The notes under the pieces: model-generated | What the model saw: only the letters and a program-made list of their open reading frames with translations | Database searches by the model: none | What the model was told of the DNA's origin: nothing | Made by a program: the position numbers and the translations under genes | NCBI RefSeq assembly: GCF_014645615.1 | Contig: NZ_BMMB01000007.1 | Span: 310,001-374,000 of the forward strand | Direction of reading: 5' to 3' | Origin: Paenibacillus hunanensis | GTDB lineage: Bacteria > Bacillota > Bacilli > Paenibacillales > Paenibacillaceae | DNA: 64,000 nt | Shown: positions 26,563-36,172 of the stretch, piece after piece | Layout: every line of letters begins with the position of its first letter | How positions within the stretch are numbered: position 1 is the first letter of the stretch

Positions 26563-26720
26563 GCGTGAATGAATATGAAGAGAATGTCCAGGATGAGCGA
26601 GCGGTTGGAGTGGAATTAGAATTAAAATGGACTGGATCGCAAAGGCTGTGATCGCAATACATACATGGCAATTCTGGAGTTGCAATTAGAATGATAGCAT
26701 CTATTCTTCTCGAAAAATGC

Positions 26721-26749
26721 TTGCTTTCTACTGAACGCAACCGTATAAT
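26721..26749 (+). promoter_or_regulatory. Promoter of the argS T-box leader
   Basis: TTGCTT (26721-26726), a 17-bp spacer and a perfect TATAAT (26744-26749) precede the T-box RNA. Confidence 0.6.
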
Positions 26750-26839
26750 ACAGCTTAATATCTTTGACAGCTCATGTGAGTATGATTCAGTATGGCATCC
26801 ATGCACTCACTCTGAAGTAAGTCACATGGTGATTAAACC

Positions 26840-27261
26840 ACATAATTTTGACCTCGATGAAGGGGAGAGTATGTCTGGAATGGTCTGCTTCAAGCGAGCC
26901 GGGAGGGTGAGAGCCGGCAGCAGTACATCTGGCAGAAGCGCACCCTGGAGAAGGTTTGTCCAACCCATTATAGCCCGAAAGCTTGCGGTGTAATGTGCAT
27001 AGACAGACACGGCTAACCTTCGTTACAGGTTCATGAGTGACAATTCGAAGAATAGGATTGGACGATATCTGTGCTGAGTTACAGAACGGATGCGAAACGT
27101 AGGGCAATGATAAGAAGCCCTCGCCGTATCATGCTGTACAAGCATAGACAAGCCCCATCCTCCGCATTCTTGAATTGTACATGGAGTGGCACCACGGGAA
27201 AGCATGAATAGCTCTCGTCTCCGCGTATGCAGTAGCATACCGGATGACGGGAGCTTTTTTG
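26840..27261 (+). promoter_or_regulatory. T-box riboswitch controlling argS
   Basis: T-box leaders sense uncharged tRNA and switch transcription of the downstream gene. Visible parts: the Stem I distal hairpin GCGAGCCGG...GGGTG...CCGGC (26894-26918), the 3' side of the specifier loop with GAAG then CGC (26939-26941, arginine) and ACCCTGGAG, and the T-box sequence GGAGTGGCACC (27183-27193). The final terminator has a long stem (27210-27219 with 27246-27255, extended by tccg/cgga and gtatgc/gcatac) and six Ts. The TGGC triplet-plus-one (27187-27190) would pair with an acceptor end GCCA. The 5' limit is approximate. Confidence 0.88.
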
Positions 27262-27490
27262 TATTTGATGCGAGTGACCTGATCGGTATGCTAGCCCATT
27301 CATATAGCATGATGCAGCATCGATTTGCAGTCGTCAGGCTATAACAAGATTTTATCTATTGGCAAGAGTCTGAGATCGGCTCGTATCTGTTCTGATTTTT
27401 CAGAAGTATTAGCAACTATTTATTTAGAAAATAAGCACCAACCCGATGATCCACTAATGATTAAAAATAAAGAATATGGAGGAATAAACG

Positions 27491-29209
27491 ATGATTACTA
27501 CCTATTCACTCAAGCAACAGGCGGCGAATTGGCTCCAGCCATTAACGGAGCTACCCGTAGAGCAGGTGATCTCTATGCTGGAGGTTCCGCCTTCATCTGA
27601 GCTGGGTGACCTTGCCTTCCCTTGTTTTGTACTGGCGAAAAGCTGGCGCCGTGCGCCGCAGCAGATTGCAGTGGAGCTAAGTGAGCAACTTGGTGCCGCT
27701 GCATCGCCTTATGCTACAGCAGCAGCAACTGGAGGTTATGTTAATCTATCCTGGAATCGGCAGCATTATGCACCACTGCTGCTGAATGCAATTGCTTTGC
27801 CAGATTACGAACAGCTCCAGCCGGAGCAGAAGGAGCGCATCATTATCGATATGTCATCGCCTAATATCGCGAAGCCATTTGGCGTTGGGCATTTGCGTTC
27901 AACCGTGATTGGAGCGGCACTGTATCGCATCTATGCGGCTGCCGGGCATGAGCCGATTAGTGTTAATCATATTGGTGATTGGGGCACACAATTTGGCAAG
28001 CAGATTGTGGCACATCTGCGTTGGAGTAATCCAGAGCAGGCAGCTGCTGATCCGATTGGCGAAGCCTTACGAGTATATATCAAGTTTCACCAGGAAGCAG
28101 AGACGATGCCAGAGCTGGAGGACGAAGCACGAGATTGGTTCCGTCGACTAGAGCAGGGTGACGAAGAAGCGCTGGAGCTATGGCGCTATTTTGTAAAGGT
28201 CAGTATGGAGAAGTTAAATGGGATCTATGAGCGTCTAGGCGTGCAGTTCGATGAAGTGCTGGGAGAGAGCTTTTACAATGATAAAATGCCAGCAGTTGTG
28301 GAGCAACTCAAGACGCTTGGATTACTGAAGGAAAGCCAGGGCGCACAGGTTGTACGGCTCGATGAGCTGGAGCTTCCGCCATGCTTGATTTTAAAATCAG
28401 ACGGAACCACGATCTATCCGACTCGTGATCTGGCTACTGCGGTCTATCGGCGGCAGGTGATGGCTGGTGATCAGCTGGTGTATGTAGTGGGCGGCGAGCA
28501 GACGCTTCATTTTCGTCAGGTATTTGCTGTACTACGCAAAATGGGCTATGAGTGGGCAGATCATTGCACCCATGTCGCATTTGGCTTGATGCGAATTAAC
28601 GGTAAAAAGATGTCTACGCGTAAAGGTAAGGTCGTGCTGCTAGAGCAACTCATGGATGAAGCGGTAGCACGTGCAGCGCAGATCATTGCGGAGAAGAATC
28701 CAGCCTTACCACAGCGGCAGCAGGTTGCCGAGCAGATTGGGATTGGCGCTATTATTTTTAGCGATCTAAAAAATGCACGTCAGAACGAGATCGACTTTTC
28801 ACTGGAGGAAGCGCTCAGTTTTGAAGGGGAAACAGGACCGTATGTACAATATGCGCATGCACGGATTTGCAGTATATTGAGTAAAGCAGAAGGCTTTGTA
28901 AATGATCCTATCGTAGCGCACAATGCGCCAATGCCGGAGATGTGGAGTGATGCCGCATGGGAACTATTAGGTCATCTGGGTAGCTATCGTGAAGCATTGG
29001 CGCGTGCGGTACAGCTACAGGAGCCGTCAGTGATGGCGCGCTATGCAATACAGACGGCAAGGCTATTCAATCAGTGGTACAGTCGAGATCGGATTGTCGA
29101 CGCTAACCCTCGGGTAAAAGCAGATCGTCTCGCGCTGGCAAAATGGACCGGGCATACGCTGGAGCGCACGTTAAAATTGCTTGGTATGGCAGCTCCACAA
29201 CAGATGTAA
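27491..29209 (+). CDS. argS: Arginyl-tRNA synthetase
   Basis: The 572-aa class I synthetase has the ArgRS N-terminal additional domain, the HIGH-equivalent SPNIAKPFGVGHLRST (about 122-137), KMSTRKG near residue 376 and the C-terminal anticodon-binding domain with HARICSIL and the ending ERTLKLLGM. The first His of the usual HVGH signature is replaced (GVGH here), as the sequence reads FGVGH. GGAGGAATAAACG precedes the ATG. The T-box upstream predicts induction by uncharged tRNA-Arg. No second argS is in the window, so whether this is the main or an auxiliary copy cannot be decided. Confidence 0.95.
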   Translation: MITTYSLKQQAANWLQPLTELPVEQVISMLEVPPSSELGDLAFPCFVLAKSWRRAPQQIAVELSEQLGAAASPYATAAATGGYVNLSWNRQHYAPLLLNAIALPDYEQLQPEQKERIIIDMSSPNIAKPFGVGHLRSTVIGAALYRIYAAAGHEPISVNHIGDWGTQFGKQIVAHLRWSNPEQAAADPIGEALRVYIKFHQEAETMPELEDEARDWFRRLEQGDEEALELWRYFVKVSMEKLNGIYERLGVQFDEVLGESFYNDKMPAVVEQLKTLGLLKESQGAQVVRLDELELPPCLILKSDGTTIYPTRDLATAVYRRQVMAGDQLVYVVGGEQTLHFRQVFAVLRKMGYEWADHCTHVAFGLMRINGKKMSTRKGKVVLLEQLMDEAVARAAQIIAEKNPALPQRQQVAEQIGIGAIIFSDLKNARQNEIDFSLEEALSFEGETGPYVQYAHARICSILSKAEGFVNDPIVAHNAPMPEMWSDAAWELLGHLGSYREALARAVQLQEPSVMARYAIQTARLFNQWYSRDRIVDANPRVKADRLALAKWTGHTLERTLKLLGMAAPQQM

Positions 29210-29344
29210 ATCGCGTGCAACAATTGCGTATACCTAATCGTTTATAGAGTGAAGGTTCATACAGAACCGTGATCATGGGCAATGAAATACTATATAGTAA
29301 GCCCGTATCATTTGAAAATTCGATAATAGATGGAGGGATATGCA

Positions 29345-30271
29345 ATGTGGAATGCAAAACAAAAGGTTGCAGCAACACTGGCGTTGTCCTGTGCCATTGC
29401 TGGCGGAGCTTCGGCGGCAGCAGCCGCATTTACAGATGTGAAGGGCGCAGATAATCAAGCGATCGTGAGCTCGCTTCAGGACAAGGGAATTATTAATGGG
29501 GTGACCGCTACGCAGTTCAAGCCGAATGGTTCATTAACACAGGCGCAGGCGATTCAGATTCTTGCCAAAGCATTTGAATTGAAAAAGGATGGTGCACAGG
29601 TGATTCCAGCGGCAAACCAGCCGTGGTATTCTGGTGCAGTGGAAGCAGCTAAGGCGAACAAGCTGTCGTTGCCATCCACATTTAAGCCATCAGCAGAAGT
29701 AAATCGAGAGGACTTTGCACTGTGGCTGTATGAAGCGATCAATACAACGGGGCAGTATCCAGCGACGAAGATGTTTGTCGTGTTTGAGGATCAGGATCAG
29801 ATCAATAAGGATGCGACCAATGCGATCCAGACACTAGTGAATATGAATGTGATTCCACGCTCCAGCGTAGGCAAGAAGTTTGAGCCGAAGGAAGCCATTA
29901 CTCGTATGGACGCTGCGGTATGGGTAGATAGTGCAGTGAAGATGATTGATCGTGCTCATGCGAATCAAAATGATGATACGACAACACCACCAGCTACCGG
30001 ATCGGAGGGATCGCAGATGGGGGATGAGCCGCTGCTGAACGTAACCAGTACTGCGGATGGCAAGCAAAAGGTTACCTTAACTGTCGAACTGCCTAACCCG
30101 GGTTATGGCTTGAAGATCGATAATGTGAAGCTGACCGATGACAAGCGTGCGATCATTTCCTACTCTATGACTCAGCCTGAGCCAGGTATGATGTATCCGC
30201 AGGTGATTAGCGAAGGTAAAGTAGAGACGGTTATTCCAGCAGGCTATACTCCGGAGCTGGCAACGAAGTAA
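29345..30271 (+). CDS. Secreted SLH-domain protein with PrcB-like C-terminus
   Basis: The 308-aa product starts with a signal peptide (WNAKQKVAATLALSCAIAGGASA). It then has S-layer-homology modules (FTDVKGADNQAIVSSLQDKGIINGV, and FEDQDQINKDATNAIQTLVNMNVIP), which bind cell-wall polymers. The C-terminal 75 residues (VTLTVELPNPGYGLKIDNVKL...YPQVISEG) resemble the PrcB_C domain. ATG 29345 lies seven bases after GGAGGG. It is a single gene ending in a terminator. Confidence 0.85.
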   Translation: MWNAKQKVAATLALSCAIAGGASAAAAAFTDVKGADNQAIVSSLQDKGIINGVTATQFKPNGSLTQAQAIQILAKAFELKKDGAQVIPAANQPWYSGAVEAAKANKLSLPSTFKPSAEVNREDFALWLYEAINTTGQYPATKMFVVFEDQDQINKDATNAIQTLVNMNVIPRSSVGKKFEPKEAITRMDAAVWVDSAVKMIDRAHANQNDDTTTPPATGSEGSQMGDEPLLNVTSTADGKQKVTLTVELPNPGYGLKIDNVKLTDDKRAIISYSMTQPEPGMMYPQVISEGKVETVIPAGYTPELATK

Positions 30272-30378
30272 TGGAATTTGGTGCAATGAATCATGCATCC
30301 GTATGATCCAGACGATGAGTTAGTGATTTAACGAATACATCATCATGGATGACTATGATGAAGAATAGATATAGAAAA

Positions 30379-30416
30379 ACAGCCCCTCGATCGTATTCGA
30401 GCGGGCTGTTTTTTAT
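30379..30416 (+). terminator. Terminator of the SLH gene
   Basis: aacagccc (30379-30386) pairs with gggctgtt (30403-30410), with inner ctcga/tcgag, followed by six Ts. The rest of gap 30272-30600 shows nothing else. Confidence 0.85.
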
Positions 30417-30600
30417 GACGATTTATTAATTAGATCGCTTATTTGATGCAAATTTTAGATTGAAGCAGTTAGAGGTAAGAACTACATATACATTTAGAAA
30501 AATAAATGTACCAACTACCACTAATTGTAGGATTCATTTCCACCATTATATATGCAATGGATTGTAATGGATGCCTCCTAAAACTGTTCTAATCGTTAAT

Positions 30601-31812
30601 TTAAACCTTCTTCGGCTCGACTTCGATTGGCTTCTCCGTAACCTTCTTCGTTTCATACAGATCAGAGCTTTTTTTCAGCCATTCGAACAGATGCGTAATG
30701 ACGACCTTGAGTACCGCATAGCCTGGTACAGCTAGCAGAATACCTACTACGCCGAACAGATTACCTGCTGTCAAAATAACAAAGATAATGGTGATCGGGT
30801 GAACCTTCAGCGATTTACCCATAATTTGTGGAGAAATCAGTTTACCTTCAATCAACTGTACGACTGTCCATACAACGATCATTTTGAGCAGCATGACTGG
30901 CGAGGTTACGAGTGCAACGACCAGAGCAGGCGTAATGGCGATCGCAGGCCCAAGATAAGGCACGATACTTGTAAACGAAGCGATAATCGCCAGTACAAGC
31001 GCATAATCGAGACCGATAATATTGTAGCCGATATACAGCAGGATACCGATGCAAAAGCTAACGATAATCTGACCGCGAATATACGAGCTGATTTTATTAT
31101 TCATTTCTGACATCACTTCGGAGGTTTGTCCGCGCAGATTAACCGGAATGAATTGCAGGATGTACGACGGTAAATTTTTGCCATCCTTGAGCAGGTAGAA
31201 CAGGATGAAAGGTACGGTTACGATCGACAGGATGACCTCTGTCAACGTACCGAGGAAACCACCAATACCGGAAAATGTAGATGCAAAGCCCGAAAATCCG
31301 CTACTGAACAATGCTTCGCCGCGAGCAGAGAGTGTTTTCAGTAGTTCTTGCGGATTCACATTCAGTGATTGCTGAATTTGGAGGAATACATCGCTGCCAA
31401 GCCATTTTTGAATTTGAACGGTCGCCTGATCATACAGTGTTGGAATATTACCGATCAATTCGAGAATCTGACTTTTGATGACCGGAATAACCAGACTAAT
31501 AATAAGTACGAGTACGCCGATAATGAGAATATAGAGCAAAATAATGGAATAAATACGTTTGACTTTATGCCGTTCTAAAAAGTCGACGAGCGGATTGAAT
31601 AGATAAAATAAAATACCGCTCAAGATGATCGGCAAAATGACCGTTTTAACCAGTACGATCAATGGGGTGAACACATACGGAATTTTGGAAAGCATAAAAA
31701 TATTAATCGAAATTAAAAATAACACAAGCAAAAAAATAACGAAGCGATTGTTTAGAAAAAATAATTTAAAGCGTTCGCTCCATAGTCTAGCGCGTTCCAT
31801 GAGTGGCTTCAT
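30601..31812 (-). CDS. AI-2E (PerM) family transporter
   Basis: The 403-aa polytopic protein has about eight hydrophobic segments and the family signatures PLVDFLERHKVKRI, FILFYLLKDG and GNLFGVVGILLAVPGYAVLK. PerM/AI-2E family members include AI-2 exporters and Na+/H+ antiporters, so the substrate is not fixed by homology. The C-terminus is charged and cytoplasmic. GGAAGGGA closely precedes ATG 31812; ATG 31800 is an alternative. It diverges from the chemoreceptor gene. Confidence 0.88.
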   Translation of the reverse strand: MKPLMERARLWSERFKLFFLNNRFVIFLLVLFLISINIFMLSKIPYVFTPLIVLVKTVILPIILSGILFYLFNPLVDFLERHKVKRIYSIILLYILIIGVLVLIISLVIPVIKSQILELIGNIPTLYDQATVQIQKWLGSDVFLQIQQSLNVNPQELLKTLSARGEALFSSGFSGFASTFSGIGGFLGTLTEVILSIVTVPFILFYLLKDGKNLPSYILQFIPVNLRGQTSEVMSEMNNKISSYIRGQIIVSFCIGILLYIGYNIIGLDYALVLAIIASFTSIVPYLGPAIAITPALVVALVTSPVMLLKMIVVWTVVQLIEGKLISPQIMGKSLKVHPITIIFVILTAGNLFGVVGILLAVPGYAVLKVVITHLFEWLKKSSDLYETKKVTEKPIEVEPKKV

Positions 31813-32016
31813 TCCCTTCCAAGTCTAATTGTCTATGATGTATAATGTGATCCATTCGCTTGATATTTCTAGCATAGCGGTAAGCGACTGATAGAGCAAG
31901 TAAACTACCGTAAAGCTATGAATATTACTAACAAAAATGCAATTTATAGGTAGACAAAGGAGGAGAAAAGAGCTAAATTGGATTGTAGTTCAAAAGGCTT
32001 AAAAAAAGTTGGAAAC

Positions 32017-32032
32017 TGTGACTTACATCACA
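32017..32032 (+). promoter_or_regulatory. Fnr/CRP-type site upstream of the chemoreceptor gene
   Basis: TGTGACTTACATCACA is a perfect TGTGA-N6-TCACA palindrome. Its centre lies about 41.5 bp upstream of the start predicted from the -10 at 32054-32059, the standard place for activation by Fnr. Confidence 0.7.
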
Positions 32033-32053
32033 ACGATTAGTTTAGCTTTTTGA

Positions 32054-32059
32054 TAAAAT
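32054..32059 (+). promoter_or_regulatory. -10 element of the chemoreceptor promoter
   Basis: TAAAAT at the right distance from the Fnr-type site, without a good -35, as expected for an activator-dependent promoter. I found no SigD motif, the usual sigma for chemotaxis genes. The remaining gap 31813-32186 is AT-rich and shows no gene. Confidence 0.55.
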
Positions 32060-32186
32060 TTAAATTAATAAGATTGTGAATGAACAATAGTGTGTATATG
32101 AGCAGCTAGCAGCTCGTAGAATCTCCAACATTTCTGTATTTATTCCAATCCAACCTTACCCAAAATCACGATTTGCGAGGTGCACT

Positions 32187-33458
32187 ATGAAACTCTCTCT
32201 TGGTTCTAAGCTGGTGGCAAGCTTTATTGCCGTGTCTATCATTACGTATGGTACAAGCGCTTTCTTTATTTTTTATTTGAAGTCTTATCTGGCATCTGGT
32301 ATGGCGGATTGGATGTATGTATCGATTGTATTGCTGCTCGGTATTACATGGAGTGGTATTCTGGGTTTCGTGATCTCTCGCTTTTTGACACGTCCGATTG
32401 TACAGCTGTCGAAGATTGCCGAGCATGTATCTGCTGGTGACCTGACGGTTGATATTCCTGAACGCCGTGAAGAAGATGAGATTAAAGTGTTGAATGATGC
32501 ATTTCGGATGATGGTAATGAATATTAAAGATATCGTTGGCGATATTGCTCGTAATACAAGTACAACCTCCAGCAATGCTGATTCCTTGAGCGGGGCAATT
32601 AATGAAGCAGCACATCAGATTGAATCGTTATCGACGATTGCCGATGGCATCTATCAGGGTGTACAGCGGCAACAGGAATCTGCGGAAACCTCGCTGCAAA
32701 CTGCGGAAAATATGCTCGGTTCCTTTCAGCAGATGCGTGATAAGTCTCATCATATGCTGGAGCTGTCCAGTACGATGGAAAACTCTGTTCAATCCACACG
32801 CGGTATTTTCGCTTCGCTGAAGACAGGCATGGATACCTTATCTGTTTCGCAAAATCAAGCCGAGCAAACGGTGCGACTGCTGGACAATCAGGCTTCCGAT
32901 ATCGGCGCAGTTAGCGGTACGGTAAAAGAGCTAGCCGAGCAAACGCATCTACTGGCTCTGAATGCATCCATTGAAGCGGCTCATGCTGGTGAGCACGGCG
33001 CAGGCTTCGCTGTCGTTGCTTCCGAAATTCGTAAACTGGCCGAGCAAAGTAACGATTCCGCACAGCGCATTCAATCATTGATCACCGCGGTACAAACGCA
33101 AATTCATGCCACCGTAGAGCTTATCCACAATCAAAATGAGCTTGTACAGCGCGAGACGAAGCATACAAGTAAGGTGGAGCGTACATTGAATGAGTTTGGA
33201 AGCGTTGTCGATGAGTTCATGGCGGCTGTACAATTAATGGAAAGCTCCATCTCCGAGCAAACGGATCGCGTTGAGCTAACATACCAGCATGTGCAGCAAA
33301 TTCGTGAAATGGCGGATAAATTCCATGAAGGCGCACGCCAGATCTCGATTGCAACCCATGAAGAAACAGCGATCATGGAAGAAATCTCTTCCTCCTCCGA
33401 TGAGCTGAGCAGCATGACCTCGCGTTTATTAGAAAAAACGAAGGTATTCACCGCCTGA
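32187..33458 (+). CDS. Methyl-accepting chemotaxis protein without sensor domain
   Basis: The 423-aa receptor has two membrane segments (about 10-32 and 43-65) joined by only about ten residues, then a HAMP domain (66-120) and a signalling domain with the conserved hairpin tip (EQTHLLALNASIEAAHAGEHGAGFAVVA). With no extracellular ligand domain it may sense membrane or internal state, as energy-taxis receptors do. GAGGTGCACT precedes the ATG. The promoter carries an Fnr-type site, suggesting oxygen-dependent expression. No other chemotaxis gene is adjacent. Confidence 0.93.
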   Translation: MKLSLGSKLVASFIAVSIITYGTSAFFIFYLKSYLASGMADWMYVSIVLLLGITWSGILGFVISRFLTRPIVQLSKIAEHVSAGDLTVDIPERREEDEIKVLNDAFRMMVMNIKDIVGDIARNTSTTSSNADSLSGAINEAAHQIESLSTIADGIYQGVQRQQESAETSLQTAENMLGSFQQMRDKSHHMLELSSTMENSVQSTRGIFASLKTGMDTLSVSQNQAEQTVRLLDNQASDIGAVSGTVKELAEQTHLLALNASIEAAHAGEHGAGFAVVASEIRKLAEQSNDSAQRIQSLITAVQTQIHATVELIHNQNELVQRETKHTSKVERTLNEFGSVVDEFMAAVQLMESSISEQTDRVELTYQHVQQIREMADKFHEGARQISIATHEETAIMEEISSSSDELSSMTSRLLEKTKVFTA

Positions 33459-33475
33459 ATCTAATTCCAATTCAA

Positions 33476-33545
33476 AAACAGACCGTATCACAGCTATACG
33501 TAGCCATATCGCTACGATAAGAAGTGTATACGGTCTGTTTGTTTT
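33476..33545 (+). terminator. Terminator of the chemoreceptor gene
   Basis: A perfect 13-bp outer stem aaacagaccgtat/atacggtctgttt (33476-33488 and 33528-33540) with an inner hairpin cgtagc/gctacg and a T-rich end. Confidence 0.85.
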
Positions 33546-34028
33546 GGCACCAATTCATTTGCGCAGGTCATTCTACAGGAGCTATAAACAGGGCAGTAAA
33601 TAAAGATTCTCGTAATTAGCATCCCAATCGTCTATGATGCCTGACCTGTTGTAGTTGCACGGGCAGCATTAAACTGCCAGTCTATACATGCTAAAAGCTA
33701 TTGTCGTTCTAAAAAAGCTACGATTATGATATGCAATACTTGCTCTCGCCCATTATGGAGCACGAGAGCTATGATATAAAGTCTTCGATCTAGCTTATCC
33801 ATTGCTAAGTCTAAAGGTAAATTGAAATGAAACGATGTCACGCGCCACGATACCACGCATGTACACCGAAATATATGCTCCTGCAGAAACCGATCCTGCA
33901 TTGCCCTGATTATAACGTTAATGTAATGTACATTTTCATCTGAAGAGTGAAAAGTGAAAGGAGGTAGGTTCAACCCAACGCTCCTTATCGTTTCTCCATT
34001 CTTATTTGTCTCATCTCATATCTCTACC
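33546..34028. other. Gap between chemoreceptor and exporter genes
   Basis: No gene is supported. A 91-codon minus-strand frame (33698-33973) has only a TTG start and no ribosome site and resembles nothing I know; it could be a decayed gene. A weak hairpin with GGAG/CTCC pairing near 33957-33985 may end the exporter transcript. Confidence 0.35.
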
Positions 34029-36170
34029 TTATGTCGTACGCCCAACCAGCCCTGCGGGTACAGGAACTTCGCGATCCTCGGGACGCTCTGTACCATCTGG
34101 AACAGCATTCGAGCCAATCCCGGTTTGCATGCGATACATTTGACGATAGCGTCCATCGATCTCCATCAGCTCATCATGTGTACCGCGTTCAACGATCTCC
34201 CCGCGATGCAGCACCAGAATCTGATCGGCACTACGAATGGTGGAGAGACGGTGGGCAACGATAAAGGTAGTCCGTCCGCGTTTTAACACTTCGAGTGCAG
34301 ATTGGATCAGTGCTTCTGTCTCGGTATCGATATTGGCTGTCGCTTCATCCAGAATTAGAATGGCTGGATCATAGGCAAGTGCGCGGGCAAAAGAGATTAA
34401 TTGACGCTGTCCAGCAGACAGTGTACTTCCTTTTTCCACCACAGGCTCATCGAAGCCCTTCGGCAGATCCGCCAGAATGGTATCCGCGCCTACATCGCGC
34501 AGTGCCTGCTCCAGTCGTTCGCGGCTAATCTTTTCATTGTCCAGACTGACATTAGACGCGATCGTACCGGTAAACAGATACGGGTCCTGCAAGACGATAC
34601 CCATATGCTGGCGAATCCACTGCTTCGGCAGATCGCGAACATTTTGACCATCGATGGTAATTTTGCCCTGCTGTGGATCATAGAAGCGGAACAGCAGATT
34701 GATGATCGAGCTTTTGCCTGAGCCGGTATGACCGACAAGTGCGACCGTCTGACCTTGACGCGCTTCAAAGTTGATATTTTTCAGTACAGGGTCTTTTTTA
34801 TAGGCAAATGTAACATCCTTGAACTGTACATCCCCTTTATAGCGAGGCATCGAGCCATCGGTTACGGCTTCGCCTTCCTCGTCCATCAGCTCGAACACAC
34901 GACCTGCGGATACCATCGACAGATCGAGTGCAGCCAGCTGATTCACCATTCCCGTCATCGGCTGGAACAGACGTCCAAGCACATCGACGAACGCATACAG
35001 CACACCGAGCGAGATTGCACTGTCAAAGCCACCGAGTGCAGCCGAACCAAAGTACCACAGCACCATAGCTAGTGTCAGGTTACGCAGCACATTGACCAGA
35101 TTGTGCGAGGTCAGTGCATTCAGACGCAGCATTTTGTTTTGATAAAACAGATAGTCATTGTTTAACTGTTCAAATTCATCCTGTGTCTGCTTTTGCTTAC
35201 GGAAGATGCGAATGATCGACATCCCTTGAATCGATTCATTGATGATCGCATTAATCTCACTCAGACGAGAACGGATAATTTTGTTGTACTTGGTTGCAAT
35301 TTTGCGATAGATCATAACCCATGCGATCAGTACCGGTACAAGGAATAGACAGACAAGTCCAAGTCGGAAATCGAGAATGAACAGCGCCACATACACGCCG
35401 AGCATATAGACCGTACCTGAGCTAAAGTTAGCCAGAACCGCAACAAACAGGTCTTTTACTGCTTCCGTATCATTCGTTACCCGTGATACGACTTTACCTG
35501 CGGGCAGATTATCGAAGAACGGCACAGGCAAGCGCTGGATATGAGCGTATAGATCGATACGCAGCTGCTGAATGACCTTATTGGCAGAGGATTGCAGCCA
35601 GTACGTTTTACCAAACTCTGTAATGATCGAGATGATCAAAAAGATAAAGTAGAGACCGATCAGCTTATAAATACTCGGCAGCTCTGGTTTATAAAAGGAA
35701 AACAATTCACCAGCGGATAGCGGAACGGCGTTGTAGACAGCCTGCTCACCCTGCGGGCTGCTGATCGTCAGCTTACCGTTGGCATATGTTTTTTCACCTG
35801 TTGTCGTCTGCATTGGCCCTTCTACAAAATAGAAGCTGGCTCCACTTTGCAGGACATGAGCCTCGGTACCTTTGGTAGCACCTTCTGCCCACAAGCCTTC
35901 ACGCTTATAGAACTTTCCATTATAGGCAGCCGCATTCGTATCGCTAGCAGTCGTTTCGTAAAAAGGCTGCTCAATAGCAAACATATGATTATCAATAATG
36001 TTTTTAGCGATAAATGGGCCAGCCAGCTCGGCGCCGACGCCAATGACGAGCATGATCAGCGCAACGATAAATGTCTTTTTGGCGCGTAAAGCGTATTGAT
36101 ACAATCGCTTCGTAATCGTCTTATTATCCAGCCGTGTCATCGGCTGTTCATTCAAATCCTGTGTCTCCAC
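34029..36170 (-). CDS. bmrD: Heterodimeric multidrug ABC exporter subunit, BmrD/YheH-like
   Basis: The 713-aa half-transporter has six membrane helices and a C-terminal ATPase with Walker A GHTGSGKSS, signature STLSAGQRQL and Walker B AILILDEATANID. About 110 extra residues between the first two helices (about 75-175) form a large external loop, as in YheH/BmrD. In this heterodimer type one ATP site is degenerate. The start is GTG 36170, ten bases after GAGGAGG and within 3 bases of the partner's stop, so the two are translated together. The pair exports drugs in B. subtilis. Confidence 0.88.
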   Translation of the reverse strand: METQDLNEQPMTRLDNKTITKRLYQYALRAKKTFIVALIMLVIGVGAELAGPFIAKNIIDNHMFAIEQPFYETTASDTNAAAYNGKFYKREGLWAEGATKGTEAHVLQSGASFYFVEGPMQTTTGEKTYANGKLTISSPQGEQAVYNAVPLSAGELFSFYKPELPSIYKLIGLYFIFLIISIITEFGKTYWLQSSANKVIQQLRIDLYAHIQRLPVPFFDNLPAGKVVSRVTNDTEAVKDLFVAVLANFSSGTVYMLGVYVALFILDFRLGLVCLFLVPVLIAWVMIYRKIATKYNKIIRSRLSEINAIINESIQGMSIIRIFRKQKQTQDEFEQLNNDYLFYQNKMLRLNALTSHNLVNVLRNLTLAMVLWYFGSAALGGFDSAISLGVLYAFVDVLGRLFQPMTGMVNQLAALDLSMVSAGRVFELMDEEGEAVTDGSMPRYKGDVQFKDVTFAYKKDPVLKNINFEARQGQTVALVGHTGSGKSSIINLLFRFYDPQQGKITIDGQNVRDLPKQWIRQHMGIVLQDPYLFTGTIASNVSLDNEKISRERLEQALRDVGADTILADLPKGFDEPVVEKGSTLSAGQRQLISFARALAYDPAILILDEATANIDTETEALIQSALEVLKRGRTTFIVAHRLSTIRSADQILVLHRGEIVERGTHDELMEIDGRYRQMYRMQTGIGSNAVPDGTERPEDREVPVPAGLVGRTT

Positions 36171-36172
36171 GA

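Noticed and set aside
27325..27600. 91-codon frame overlapping the start of argS
   Set aside because: It crosses the argS ribosome site in another frame and has no ribosome site of its own.
33698..33973. 91-codon minus-strand frame between chemoreceptor and exporter genes
   Set aside because: TTG start without ribosome site and no recognised motif; at best a decayed gene.
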